Shown here one piece after another: positions 47,885 through 56,374 of a stretch of 64,000 nucleotides of DNA. Origin of the DNA: DATFVA01 sp963832355 (lineage in GTDB: Bacteria; Bacteroidota; Ignavibacteria; Ignavibacteriales; Ignavibacteriaceae); contig CAWHTX010000002.1 in assembly GCA_963832355.1 (NCBI GenBank), positions 14,024 to 78,023 of the forward strand, in the 5' to 3' direction. Position 1 is the stretch's first letter. Each line of letters begins with the position of its first letter. Position numbers and translations under genes: made by a program. The notes below the pieces were generated by a model, which did no database searches, was not told the origin of the DNA, and saw only the letters and a program-made list of their open reading frames with translations.

Positions 47885-47920
47885 ATATTGTAAATCCTCG
47901 ACAGGAACTTTTAGATTAGA

Positions 47921-50302
47921 TTAAAAACCTGCTGCTAATTTAACATAAAAATTCCTTCCGGGCCCGGCAGTTATATTCCCTCTGAGTGTTGACAGATGAT
48001 CACGGTAATTTTTATTTAATATGTTTTCGACGCCTCCGTAGATTTTAAGGCTGTAGTCTGCATTATGAATAACTTCAGTATTCACTGAAACATTAAACAA
48101 TGCATAGCCTGGCGTTGTAAGTTCATAGGAGGCAGTATCATTCTGTGCAGCAAAAATCTCTGCTGACAACTCTGCTGAGAGTTTTTCAAATAGATTGTAC
48201 TCTATTCCGATCCTTCCATTTAATGGAGGAATTTCGGGCAGATTACCGCCCGTGGTAATGTCGTCTCCCTTCACGTATGATAAAACCGCACGTAGTGTAA
48301 TATCCTGGAAACAGTTATAATCTGTCCGCAGATCAAAGCCATATAATCTCGCCCTGCCTACATTAGTTTTTATAAATGCCGGTCTGTCTTCGAATACACC
48401 GGATTTTTCTGAGACGAGATCGGTGAAATAATTGAAGAAGAAGCTCGATACCAGGTTGAAATCAGACTGGTAATACCTTATCCCCAGATCAGCTGATCTG
48501 CCCTTTTCAGATTTAAGAGCGGGATTACCCAGAAGCACATAACTGCCCTGGTCAATGTATTGAAATCTTTCTTCCAGCGACGGTGAGCGGAAGGAATAGC
48601 CGAGACTCAGGGTCAAATCGAGGTTATTATCAAAGGAATATTTCATCCCCAGATTTGCACTGTAAGCCTTGTCATTCAAATTCTGTTCTTTCCAGATTGC
48701 CTGCTGTCCTGCAGGAGCATAGTTAATCGTTCCGTTTACAATCTCATAAACAGGATTTAGAGTGTTCCCCCCCTGTATGTTAATCAGATCAAAACGGGTT
48801 CCCATCGAAAGAGACAATCTATCCTTCAGAAGCTCATACTCATCCTGCAGATAAATACCGAAATCCCTGTATTTCGAATCCGGCAGAGGCATTTCTCCGA
48901 TGACCTTATTAATTGTATTTACAACCTCATTCTGATCATTGAGTATTTCAATCTTCTGATATTTCTTTCTGAATCCATTATAACTTCTGTCCCAGTAATC
49001 GAGACCTGCAGCCAGAATATTATTTGCAAGCGGGAGGAAATTTGCCTGGAGTTGAATGTTATTATTTTTATGATCTGCTTGAGGAGTAATTTTTAGTACA
49101 GAAACTCTACGCGCAGGAGTCGTGGAAGTTGCAGGAATTTCCTGAACAATATGAGGTATATTCTCAACATTTCTGTTTATCATCTGGTAAGAATATTTCA
49201 AGGACAGCTTATAAAAAAATGAGGTGAGATTCCTTATTTCATAGCCTGCAGAAATAAATTCTCTTTTCTCATCGGGATACCTGATATTGGCATTTGACGG
49301 AAAGACGTAGGATCCGGGAATACCAACATTAAGTGCTTTGAACAGCTGGTAGTTCAGGTTTATTTTATGATTATTTAATGGTGCTATGTTCAGATCTGCA
49401 GAAAGACTGTAATCCTCAAACTGGCTGTTCCGTATTTCACCGACGGGTGTTTTGGTGTTCCCGGCTTTTCTGTATGATGCAGCAATTTTTGATGACCATA
49501 CAGGACCGCCTCCGTAAAGCGAAACTGAATTTGCAGAAGAACCGTTCACAGAGTTGTAACCGGAAGATACATACATGTTCAAAGATGGGTTTTCCCTGAA
49601 CCCGGATGATCTTGTAATAATATTTACGATTCCCCCGGTTGCGCCGGAGCCGTAAATTGAAGAAGAGGCTCCTTTAATTATCTCAACATTTTCAATATCA
49701 TTAAGATCAACCAGCGAAAACCTGGCAGCAACATCTGTTGATGTTACGATCCTGTTCCCATCAATAAGAGCTACAACGTTTTCACGGCTAAGTCCCCTGA
49801 TATTTAATTCGGTTCCCCAGGCTCCTTCACTTATCAAAGAGATCCCGGGCTCTGATTTAAGTACATCGGCGAGTGATTCAAACGGCTTTCTTTCTATCTT
49901 CTCGCTGCTTAAAAGTAATTCCGTATACGGGGAGTCGCGCAGATATCTGTCGAACCTGGGTGTGCTGACAATTACTTCATCAAATTCAATGGGAGTATAT
50001 TCCAGGCTGAAATTCTTATGAACAGAGTCTTTGATATCCACGGTATCTGTCAAAGGTTTGTAACCCAGGCGGCTAATTCTTATCCTGTAATTTCCTTTAT
50101 CGAGTCCATTAATTTTAAACAGGCCCTCAGCATTTGTATAAGTTGTTATGGTATGGGATACAGAAACTGAGGCTCCTTCAAGCGGCTCCCCTGTTTTAGA
50201 GTCGCTTACCTCGCCTCTTAGAGAGGCTTCCTGTGCAAAAGCAACAGAATAAACTGAAATTAAAAAAACAGATAATATTAGTCTCCGGCGGATCAGCTCC
50301 AC
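47921..50302 (-). CDS. TonB-dependent outer-membrane receptor
   Basis: 793 residues. Signal peptide to about residue 23, then a carboxypeptidase-like regulatory domain (about 26-105), plug domain (about 120-235, with EPGISLISEGAWGTELNIRG in parts and the VALIDGNR segment) and a 22-strand barrel ending in an aromatic residue (KLAAGF). Receptors of this size import siderophores, cobalamin, metals or sugars. It lies 35 bases after mrp and may be in the same transcript, so a metal or cofactor substrate would fit; this is inference. Confidence 0.92.
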   Translation of the reverse strand: MELIRRRLILSVFLISVYSVAFAQEASLRGEVSDSKTGEPLEGASVSVSHTITTYTNAEGLFKINGLDKGNYRIRISRLGYKPLTDTVDIKDSVHKNFSLEYTPIEFDEVIVSTPRFDRYLRDSPYTELLLSSEKIERKPFESLADVLKSEPGISLISEGAWGTELNIRGLSRENVVALIDGNRIVTSTDVAARFSLVDLNDIENVEIIKGASSSIYGSGATGGIVNIITRSSGFRENPSLNMYVSSGYNSVNGSSANSVSLYGGGPVWSSKIAASYRKAGNTKTPVGEIRNSQFEDYSLSADLNIAPLNNHKINLNYQLFKALNVGIPGSYVFPSNANIRYPDEKREFISAGYEIRNLTSFFYKLSLKYSYQMINRNVENIPHIVQEIPATSTTPARRVSVLKITPQADHKNNNIQLQANFLPLANNILAAGLDYWDRSYNGFRKKYQKIEILNDQNEVVNTINKVIGEMPLPDSKYRDFGIYLQDEYELLKDRLSLSMGTRFDLINIQGGNTLNPVYEIVNGTINYAPAGQQAIWKEQNLNDKAYSANLGMKYSFDNNLDLTLSLGYSFRSPSLEERFQYIDQGSYVLLGNPALKSEKGRSADLGIRYYQSDFNLVSSFFFNYFTDLVSEKSGVFEDRPAFIKTNVGRARLYGFDLRTDYNCFQDITLRAVLSYVKGDDITTGGNLPEIPPLNGRIGIEYNLFEKLSAELSAEIFAAQNDTASYELTTPGYALFNVSVNTEVIHNADYSLKIYGGVENILNKNYRDHLSTLRGNITAGPGRNFYVKLAAGF

Positions 50303-50337
50303 TTCTGTTTCTCTCCTTATTCATCGGTGCAGGGACC

Positions 50338-51174
50338 TTAATTATTCAGTATTTCCGCGTGAGATTTATGAACCAATTCTAAAATTAAATCGGAAATATT
50401 TTTAAATGCATATGCAATTTCGCTATTCTTCTTTTCCAAAACAACAGGTCTTCCTTCATCGCTGAGAACTCTGGCTTCAATATCTACAGGTATGGAGCCC
50501 AGGAAAGATACATTTAGGGTTTCCGCTAATTTTTTACCGCCGCCTTTGCCGAATAATTCAATTTCCTTTTCACAGTAAGGGCAGGTGAATCCTGCCATAT
50601 TTTCAACAACACCGATACCGGGAATCTTTATTTGCTTAGCCATATTGACGGCACGTTCTGCATCTATTAAAGATACTTCCTGTGGAGTGGTTACAATAAC
50701 AGCAAAATCCGGTTTCATTTGCTGACAGATAGTCAGTATCTCATCCCCGGTTCCCGGAGGCAGGTCTGCTATCATATAGTCCAGTTCTCCCCATTCAACA
50801 TCGGCAAGGAACTGGTTAATAATTTTAGAACGTAAAGGACCCCTCCATATGACCGGTTGTCCGCTTCCAATAAGAGAGGCTATAGAAATCATTTTTACTC
50901 CGTATTTTTCAAACGGGATAATTCTGGATTCAAGGATAATTGCCTCACTATCAACTCCAAACATCTTTGCAACATTCGGACCGGTAATATCAGCATCAAG
51001 TATACCCGTTGAAAAGCCTTCAGACTGAAGTGCGTATGCGAGGTTAACGCTTACGGTTGTCTTTCCAACACCTCCCTTCCCGCTGAAAACTGCAATTCTG
51101 TGTTTTATTTTCGAAATTGTCTCTGTAATCCGTTGTTCTTCTTCTGCTAAAGCTTTTTTTTGTTTCTCTTCCAT
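50338..51174 (-). CDS. mrp: Mrp/NBP35-family P-loop Fe-S carrier ATPase
   Basis: 278 residues. Deviant Walker A FSGKGGVGKTTVSVNLAYAL, switch segments GPNVAKMFG and DLPPGTGDE, and the cluster-binding CPYC pair near residue 200. These proteins bind [4Fe-4S] clusters at a dimer interface and deliver them to apo-proteins. Beside NifX-family and radical SAM genes it suits a cluster or cofactor delivery role. The gap to the upstream small membrane protein is 61 bases. Confidence 0.93.
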   Translation of the reverse strand: MEEKQKKALAEEEQRITETISKIKHRIAVFSGKGGVGKTTVSVNLAYALQSEGFSTGILDADITGPNVAKMFGVDSEAIILESRIIPFEKYGVKMISIASLIGSGQPVIWRGPLRSKIINQFLADVEWGELDYMIADLPPGTGDEILTICQQMKPDFAVIVTTPQEVSLIDAERAVNMAKQIKIPGIGVVENMAGFTCPYCEKEIELFGKGGGKKLAETLNVSFLGSIPVDIEARVLSDEGRPVVLEKKNSEIAYAFKNISDLILELVHKSHAEILNN

Positions 51175-51235
51175 TTTTTATCTCTGTTCCACAAATATTG
51201 TATTGAAATTATTAATTGATATTTCAGTTAACCTT

Positions 51236-51472
51236 CTATTTTTTATCCCTGCAATTAAACAGCGAACCTTTGAATAAGTATATATCAAGAATTCCTCCGA
51301 CTGCTATATAAAGAATTGTTGGAAGCCACATTATACTAAGATCATCAAATATCCCATTAAACCACCCTCCCCTGATTTTTTCACTTCCTAATATGACCCA
51401 TGCAAAAACAAGAAAAATAAAGGAAGTCAGGCCAAAAATTATTATGAAAGCTTTTTTGCATGTAGTATCCAT
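51236..51472 (-). CDS. Small two-helix membrane protein of unknown function
   Basis: About 78 residues from ATG 51472, chosen because GGAGG lies 5 bases before it; the frame is open to 51532. Two helices (about residues 8-30 and 47-66) flank a Trp/Gly-rich loop. I do not recognise a family. It lies between pyruvoyl arginine decarboxylase and mrp. Confidence 0.6.
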   Translation of the reverse strand: MDTTCKKAFIIIFGLTSFIFLVFAWVILGSEKIRGGWFNGIFDDLSIMWLPTILYIAVGGILDIYLFKGSLFNCRDKK

Positions 51473-51506
51473 TTTATCCTCCGTGACTTTACATGATTTA
51501 CAGCAA

Positions 51507-52052
51507 TTATGGAAGTAGAACTGCAGCCGCAATAACGGTGGTCCACAAACCAGTACGGTCGCCTTCGGCAGTTTGCGTAATGTTAAAGGTCTTCACAATC
51601 TTTCCGGATAATTTGAATACCTGTTCTCTCTCATTCCAGTTTGTCTCGGCATCGAAATCGATCCCCAGGGTTGTTGCCAGCATCTGGGCTGCAAGATCTT
51701 CTGAATAATCCCCGGCAATTTTTTCTTTTATACCAAAAGGGTGATATTCAGACAAATAACCATATTGTGATTCGTCTGCAGGGATGGCAACACCTATAGA
51801 AGCAGCAATCAGCCGGTTAGGCTCATTAGTGGAATTTCTAGCCATTACTGCAAATGTAACCTGTCCGGGAAGTATATTCTTAAGGCCCTCTTCTTTACTG
51901 ATCCTTCTGCATCCCGGGGGGAAAATACTGCTGACAGATACAAGGTTGCAGATCTCTATCCCGCCGTTTCTGAGTGCAAGCTCAAATGAACTCAGGTAGT
52001 CTTTATGCCTCCCAACCCCCTTTGTGAAAAATATTTTTGAAGGTACGTACAA
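51507..52052 (-). CDS. pdaD: Pyruvoyl-dependent arginine decarboxylase
   Basis: 181 residues; decarboxylates arginine to agmatine, the start of a polyamine route, with no PLP. The proenzyme self-cleaves between the two serines of SVSSIFPPGC (near residue 43), making the pyruvoyl group. Other family segments: FFTKGVGRHKDYLSSFE, GQVTFAVMARNSTNEPNRL and GIDFDAE. It sits in the NifX/radical SAM cluster, 11 bases after a NifX-family gene; no agmatine-using gene is nearby. Confidence 0.92.
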   Translation of the reverse strand: MYVPSKIFFTKGVGRHKDYLSSFELALRNGGIEICNLVSVSSIFPPGCRRISKEEGLKNILPGQVTFAVMARNSTNEPNRLIAASIGVAIPADESQYGYLSEYHPFGIKEKIAGDYSEDLAAQMLATTLGIDFDAETNWNEREQVFKLSGKIVKTFNITQTAEGDRTGLWTTVIAAAVLLP

Positions 52053-52063
52053 TGTTTCTCCTC

Positions 52064-52381
52064 TTATTTTTTCAGGTAATGCTTCACTGCTTCGTCCACT
52101 GACGAAACTGCATTAATCAGAAGTACCGGAATACGTTCTTTAGCTAATATAGAATATGCCTTCACTCCTATCCCCTTAGTAAGTACTATTTCCCCGCCAG
52201 CGTTAATGATTGCATCCACGGCTCTTATCCCCAGTCCATCCATTATGATATTACCAGGATTAGGAATAACAGAGTATTTTTTGCTATCAGAATCATATAT
52301 CATTATGAAACTGCATCGGCCCAGCGTACTGCTGAGTGGAGATTCTCTGTCTTCGCCCGTCGACGGTACTGCTATTCTCAT
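52064..52381 (-). CDS. NifX/NafY-family cofactor-binding protein (105 residues)
   Basis: A single dinitrogenase iron-molybdenum cofactor biosynthesis domain: RIAVPSTGEDRESPLSSTLGRCSFIMIYD (noted in parts: ESPLSSTLGRC, FIMIYD), GLGIRAVDAIINAGGEIVLTKGIG. Family members carry Fe-S or Mo-Fe-S clusters; stand-alone ones in non-nitrogen-fixers resemble the orange-protein carriers. No nif structural genes are in the window. Confidence 0.85.
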   Translation of the reverse strand: MRIAVPSTGEDRESPLSSTLGRCSFIMIYDSDSKKYSVIPNPGNIIMDGLGIRAVDAIINAGGEIVLTKGIGVKAYSILAKERIPVLLINAVSSVDEAVKHYLKK

Positions 52382-52405
52382 TTACTTCTTCTAGGTTATT
52401 TCAAA

Positions 52406-52801
52406 TTAATCTTTAATATTGTTTCTAAATCGTTTCCTGAACTTTAATCCATTCTCAACGGAAGGCATATTCAGAGCCGGTAATTCATTTTTTACCAGGA
52501 GTTCCGCGGCTTTTATCGCTGTTAAGCCTGTACATTGATACACCTCAACGTTTGCCGATGACAAAAGTCTGAACGGTCCGGCACCCATCCGGTTAGTTAT
52601 TACAAAATCCGCTCCCTTATCAATTAGAAGCCGGGCAAGCTGAATACCAGCCCCTACTCCCATACTGTTTGCAAACGGGTTCTGTACTATTTCAGTGCTG
52701 TTTTTGTCCTCATCAAAAAGAATAAAAAATGCACATCTCCCAAAGTTTTGGGAAATCAAAGAATTGAGAACAGGCGTATCTGTAGTTACTGTTATTAACA
52801 T
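52406..52801 (-). CDS. NifX/NifB-C-family cofactor-binding protein (131 residues)
   Basis: Second NifX-type domain, paralogous in fold to the next gene: ISQNFGRCAFFILFD, then GVGAGIQLARLLIDKGADFVITNRMGAGPF. The last 25 residues are an extra tail rich in Lys, Arg and Asn. It abuts the DUF5320-like gene with no gap, so the two are translated together. Confidence 0.87.
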   Translation of the reverse strand: MLITVTTDTPVLNSLISQNFGRCAFFILFDEDKNSTEIVQNPFANSMGVGAGIQLARLLIDKGADFVITNRMGAGPFRLLSSANVEVYQCTGLTAIKAAELLVKNELPALNMPSVENGLKFRKRFRNNIKD

Positions 52802-52999
52802 TTAATCACCAGATCTTTGTTCAGGACCTTCGCCTCTCCTTCTTCTGCCTCTTCCGTTATTTCCTCTTCCTCTGCGAAAGCCGAAACTTTTAACTTCTTC
52901 CTTTTTATCGGACTCATTTGATGATTTTCGGCATTTACCTCTTTTTCTTCCTGTTAGCGGTCCTTTTCCTTCCGGACCTGTTCCATTAAAATCAGGCAT
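52802..52999 (-). CDS. Small DUF5320-like protein
   Basis: 65 residues. The opening MPDFNGTGPEGKGPLTGRKR matches the N-terminal signature of DUF5320-type proteins, which regularly sit beside NifX-family genes. The rest is Gly/Arg-rich and disordered. Role unknown. Confidence 0.72.
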   Translation of the reverse strand: MPDFNGTGPEGKGPLTGRKRGKCRKSSNESDKKEEVKSFGFRRGRGNNGRGRRRRGEGPEQRSGD

Positions 53000-53008
53000 G
53001 ATAGCCTC

Positions 53009-53941
53009 CTAATTTTGTTTTAGGAAAAATGTTTCTCCCGAATATTCCTCAGTCTTAATAACATCTTCAACAATTAGTGTTTTAATCATATCCCATGATA
53101 TATCCGCCTTAGTCAGAAAATCTTCAACAGCCTTTTTTTTCATTGGATGAACAGAAAGAATATCGAGCAGTTCCTTCTTTGCTTCAGATGCAAAACTGAA
53201 ATTATTTCCTTCATCGTAGTCCACCAAAAAGGAATTTTCTATTTTACTCCTGAATATGTAGAGCGCCGTACTCCTGATTTTCATATCGGGCGCATCTACC
53301 TTTGCTTCTGCCGGCGGTCTTGTCGGAATAAGTAAAAAAGCCTTTGCAGGATTTAGAGTTTGAATAAATTCTGCTGTTATAAAGACAGATTCAATTGAGT
53401 CATTAATTCCTGCTGCAAGCATTGTTTCGGTATATAAGGTTCCTTTGAAGACAGAGGAAAATTCCAGGATTCCCCTGGTAATATTATTTAATTTGAGTTC
53501 CCCATGCGGCCGGTTTATCTGCTTCCATGTTTCCCGGAATACTGTATCAGTTTTAATCGATATCAGGTCAGCGTTCATCAGGTCCTCTTTTACTGACTCA
53601 TCCCATAACATTGAACCGTTCGTAATAACGGCCACTCTGATACCTAATTCCTTCAGCATTTTAATAGAAGTGCCCAAATTGATATCAAGTGTGGGCTCTC
53701 CGTCAGGTACAAAGGTTAAATAGTCTATATTTTCATTTTTAATTTTCAGCTGCTTTATTTTTAAAGCCGTTTCATTGTATATATCATCCGGACTGAAGAA
53801 TGATTTTCTGTTTATGGTAAGCGAATTAGTTCTGCCAACCTGGCAATAAATACAGGAATAAGTACAGGTCTTGGGCGGAATATTATTGATCCCAAGGCTT
53901 CTACCCAATCTCCGTGACGGTATAGGTCCAAATACAATCAT
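53009..53941 (-). CDS. Radical SAM protein, COG0731-like (copy 1)
   Basis: 310 residues. Radical SAM motif CTYSCIYC near residue 28, preceded by GPIPSRRLGRSLGINNIPP and followed by the SAM-binding segment FVPDGEPTLD. It is related to the TYW1-like Fe-S oxidoreductase group, but lacks a flavodoxin domain. The C-terminal 60 residues form a small winged-helix-like part. It lies 9 bases before the DUF5320-like gene and 23 after the CGGC gene. A diverged paralogue is at 54849. Confidence 0.86.
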   Translation of the reverse strand: MIVFGPIPSRRLGRSLGINNIPPKTCTYSCIYCQVGRTNSLTINRKSFFSPDDIYNETALKIKQLKIKNENIDYLTFVPDGEPTLDINLGTSIKMLKELGIRVAVITNGSMLWDESVKEDLMNADLISIKTDTVFRETWKQINRPHGELKLNNITRGILEFSSVFKGTLYTETMLAAGINDSIESVFITAEFIQTLNPAKAFLLIPTRPPAEAKVDAPDMKIRSTALYIFRSKIENSFLVDYDEGNNFSFASEAKKELLDILSVHPMKKKAVEDFLTKADISWDMIKTLIVEDVIKTEEYSGETFFLKQN

Positions 53942-53964
53942 CTCAGCTTCACTTTCAAATTCAT

Positions 53965-54411
53965 CTAGTTATAGGCGACACGTAAGTTCTTATTTTTAAG
54001 AACGGGCTTCATAAGTTCATTCCAGCAGGGAATATTTCCTGTATTACATTTCATATGTGCCAGATAATAACTCTCGGGAACAGGGTGAGTGCCGACTACT
54101 ACCTTCATCTGAAACCTGGTCTGGATATATTTTCTGAAATACTCTATGTAGATACAGGGCGGGAAGCCGACAAGCATTCCGGTTGCGAAGTGGATAACTT
54201 CAGCTCCGTTCTTCTTCATCTCATCCGGAGCATATTCTATATTACCACCAGGACAACCACCGCAGGTAGTATACCCTACCAATTCAATATCTTTATCCTT
54301 ATAAATATCGAATGCTCCTTCTCGTTTACTCAATGCCCGTAGGCATTTTCCTCCGGTACAGGAGGCATATCTTTCACAGGTGATAATTCCAATTTTAACT
54401 TTTTCTTGCAT
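53965..54411 (-). CDS. CGGC-domain protein
   Basis: 148 residues. The namesake motif TCGGCPGG is near residue 50, with further cysteines at CERYASCTGGKC near the N-terminus and FPPCIYIEYF later. The pattern is proposed to bind a metal or Fe-S cluster in anaerobes; no reaction is known. It lies between the thioesterase-like gene and the first radical SAM gene with gaps under 25 bases. Confidence 0.82.
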   Translation of the reverse strand: MQEKVKIGIITCERYASCTGGKCLRALSKREGAFDIYKDKDIELVGYTTCGGCPGGNIEYAPDEMKKNGAEVIHFATGMLVGFPPCIYIEYFRKYIQTRFQMKVVVGTHPVPESYYLAHMKCNTGNIPCWNELMKPVLKNKNLRVAYN

Positions 54412-54428
54412 TGTGGTTCCTTAATTAG

Positions 54429-54848
54429 CTAATATCTATTAATTTCATACTCTCTTTCCATGTATGTAGAAACAATTTTCCGCAGCATCTTATTATTCTT
54501 TCTGTCGATCAGCACACATTTTTGTTCAGCTTCCGCAATCACCCTGTCTTCTAACACGATCCTTCCGGAGAGATACCATATACCTTTTGAATAATTATCA
54601 ATCTTCAGAATGCCTTTGGGTTTATGATAAAGGAATAAAGGTGCTTTGTATCTTATGCTGGTTGAGGCTACAACGAGGAAAATATTCCTTTTGGTAAGCG
54701 ACTCCAACGAAATCATCTTATTGAATAACTTTACCCGCAGATCTTCCAGCCAGTTTATATATACCGCGTTATTCACATGTCCCGCTGCGTCAATATCATA
54801 CGGTTTAATTATAAAAGTTATTTCGGTTAACTCTCCAAAAGTTTCCAT
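54429..54848 (-). CDS. Hotdog-fold acyl-CoA thioesterase (4HBT type)
   Basis: 139 residues. The N-terminal segment YDIDAAGHVNNAVYINWLED is the acyl-CoA thioesterase signature with the catalytic Asp-like position near residue 18. Length matches YbgC-type enzymes. It abuts the second radical SAM gene. A thioesterase among metal-cofactor genes has no obvious role; it may free an acyl product of a radical reaction, which is speculation. Confidence 0.85.
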   Translation of the reverse strand: METFGELTEITFIIKPYDIDAAGHVNNAVYINWLEDLRVKLFNKMISLESLTKRNIFLVVASTSIRYKAPLFLYHKPKGILKIDNYSKGIWYLSGRIVLEDRVIAEAEQKCVLIDRKNNKMLRKIVSTYMEREYEINRY

Positions 54849-55880
54849 CTAAACAATTCCATGAAGTGTCAAAAAACTTTTCCCGTTAAATTCGACAGCC
54901 TTTATTATCCCGTTTTGCAGCATCTCAGTCAATCTATCCTTTTTATTGTTTACCTTAGCAAAATGGTTGACCGCCTGCTCGCTTACAGGATGGAGGGCGA
55001 GCAGACCAAGCAGTTCGTTCTCAAAATCAGTGGAACAAATAAATTCATCCTTTTCAGGACAGCACAGCAAAACAGATTTCGGTACCTTATTTCTGATCGT
55101 TTCTGATAACATATTAAGTCTTTTCTCATCAGGACTTACCGCATAGCTCTCCAATGGCGGATAAACTGGTGTCATGAAGAATGAAACATCACGCCTGAGG
55201 GTTTTCATGTATTTTCCTAGTTCTATAACCTCATCTGCATTATCGTTGACATTTTTTATGAATGTGGTTTCAGTGGTAAAGGTACCTTTAAAACTATCAG
55301 CAAACTCTTTTATTCCTTCCAGTATATGTTCATATTTTAATCTTACGTGCGGACGATTTATTTTCAACCAGGTATTTTCATTTACCGTATCGATCTTTAC
55401 AGATACAAGATCAGCAAATGTTAAATTCTCCTGTACAGATTTATTCCATAACAAGGCAGAGTTTGTAAATACAGCAATCTTATAGCCAAACTCTCTCAGC
55501 AGTAAAATCTCTTTTGAAAGAAGAGAATCAAGACAGCAGTCTCCGCTGCCATAAAAAAGGATATAGTCTATTTTTCGTCCAGCCTTCTCTAGTTCCCACA
55601 ACTTATTTTTTACTGCTGCATAAAGTGTATAAGGAGTTATACAATTTCCTCTGCAGACGGTGCTGAAGGAAGTTTGCCCGGAAGGACAATAGATACAGTT
55701 ATAAGAACACGTCCCCGGCTTTACATTATTAATTCCCAGAATCATTCCCAGCCTTCTTGAGTAGGCTGGTCCGTACACAACCCGACACTTAAGAAGTTTA
55801 TCTGATAAAAGACTGTTCTGTAATTTTTGACCTAGGAATTCAAATTTAACGTTTAACCAATGTAATGGGCTGACTTTCAC
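54849..55880 (-). CDS. Radical SAM protein, COG0731-like (copy 2)
   Basis: 343 residues. CSYNCIYC near residue 57 is the radical SAM motif, in GPAYSRRLGMILGINNVKPGTCSYNCIYC (noted in parts: SRRLGMILGINN, CSYNCIYC). It has about 30 more N-terminal residues than copy 1, including WLNVKFEFLGQKL. The two copies are alike over their whole length but clearly diverged, so this is an old duplication. It lies 45 bases after the ferredoxin gene. Confidence 0.86.
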   Translation of the reverse strand: MKVSPLHWLNVKFEFLGQKLQNSLLSDKLLKCRVVYGPAYSRRLGMILGINNVKPGTCSYNCIYCPSGQTSFSTVCRGNCITPYTLYAAVKNKLWELEKAGRKIDYILFYGSGDCCLDSLLSKEILLLREFGYKIAVFTNSALLWNKSVQENLTFADLVSVKIDTVNENTWLKINRPHVRLKYEHILEGIKEFADSFKGTFTTETTFIKNVNDNADEVIELGKYMKTLRRDVSFFMTPVYPPLESYAVSPDEKRLNMLSETIRNKVPKSVLLCCPEKDEFICSTDFENELLGLLALHPVSEQAVNHFAKVNNKKDRLTEMLQNGIIKAVEFNGKSFLTLHGIV

Positions 55881-55925
55881 TTATACCTCAGTTTTCATCT
55901 TATTAACAGCTGAATAGGTTTTTAA

Positions 55926-56177
55926 TCAGGGTTTATCTATGGAATCTTTTTTCTTTAGTAACTCCTCCCTTGTCTCCTCATAATCCGGATTCACAATAAG
56001 AACTTCAGGGACAGGACAAACTGTTCTGCATTGAGGTTCATCGAAATAACCAACACATTCAGTACATATCTCCGGATTTATTTCATACACTTCATCGCCT
56101 TGTTTTATCGCATTATTAGGACATTCAGGTTCACAGGCCCCGCATACAATGCAGTCTTCTGTAATCATTAAAGCCAT
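55926..56177 (-). CDS. Two-cluster [4Fe-4S] ferredoxin (YfhL-like)
   Basis: 83 residues. Cluster motifs CIVCGACEPECPNNA and CTECVGYFDEPQCRTVCP, the second with the eight-residue insert typical of the YfhL/Alvin ferredoxin group. The last 15 residues are charged. First gene of the large minus-strand cluster; a sigma-54-like promoter lies 38 bases upstream. It could feed electrons to the radical SAM enzymes next to it. Confidence 0.93.
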   Translation of the reverse strand: MALMITEDCIVCGACEPECPNNAIKQGDEVYEINPEICTECVGYFDEPQCRTVCPVPEVLIVNPDYEETREELLKKKDSIDKP

Positions 56178-56214
56178 TTTCTAACCTTTTTTATTAGAAT
56201 TGTTATCTGACAAT

Positions 56215-56230
56215 CTCAATGCAAGTGCCA
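56215..56230 (-). promoter_or_regulatory. Sigma-54-like promoter for the ferredoxin/radical SAM/NifX cluster
   Basis: Minus strand TGGCACTTGCATTGAG: a perfect TGGCAC at -24, and TTGA at -12 (C to A at one of the two key bases) with the correct interval. It lies 38 bases upstream of the ferredoxin start, nearly the same distance as in the hmc-like operon. Confidence 0.42.
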
Positions 56231-56280
56231 GCATTAAATGGCCATAATTATTTACTATTTTAAGTCTTTGGATGGGCTCT

Positions 56281-56338
56281 ATTGCACTTATGCAATAATA
56301 TTTCACAAGGTATTGAATTATTGCAATGGTATTGCAAT
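56281..56338. promoter_or_regulatory. TTGCA-core inverted repeats, candidate activator-binding sites
   Basis: ATTGCA-CTTA-TGCAAT (56281-56296) and two ATTGCAAT palindromes at 56320-56327 and 56331-56338, 11 bases apart. The core is the same TTGCA as in the sites at 43898-43945. They lie between the divergent ferredoxin and activator genes, about 50-110 bases upstream of the -24 element. Confidence 0.5.
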
Positions 56339-56374
56339 ATTAAAGTATTGATAATTTCATTTTGAGGAGGCCTT

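Noticed and set aside
44083..52801. Nitrogen fixation island, suggested by NifX-type genes
   Set aside because: No nifH, nifD, nifK or full-length nifB is present; stand-alone NifX-family proteins are common in organisms that do not fix nitrogen.
56230..56246. A second sigma-54-like element (GG and GC) on the minus strand
   Set aside because: The interval between GG and GC is nine bases instead of ten, which normally abolishes function; the element at 56215-56230 is better.
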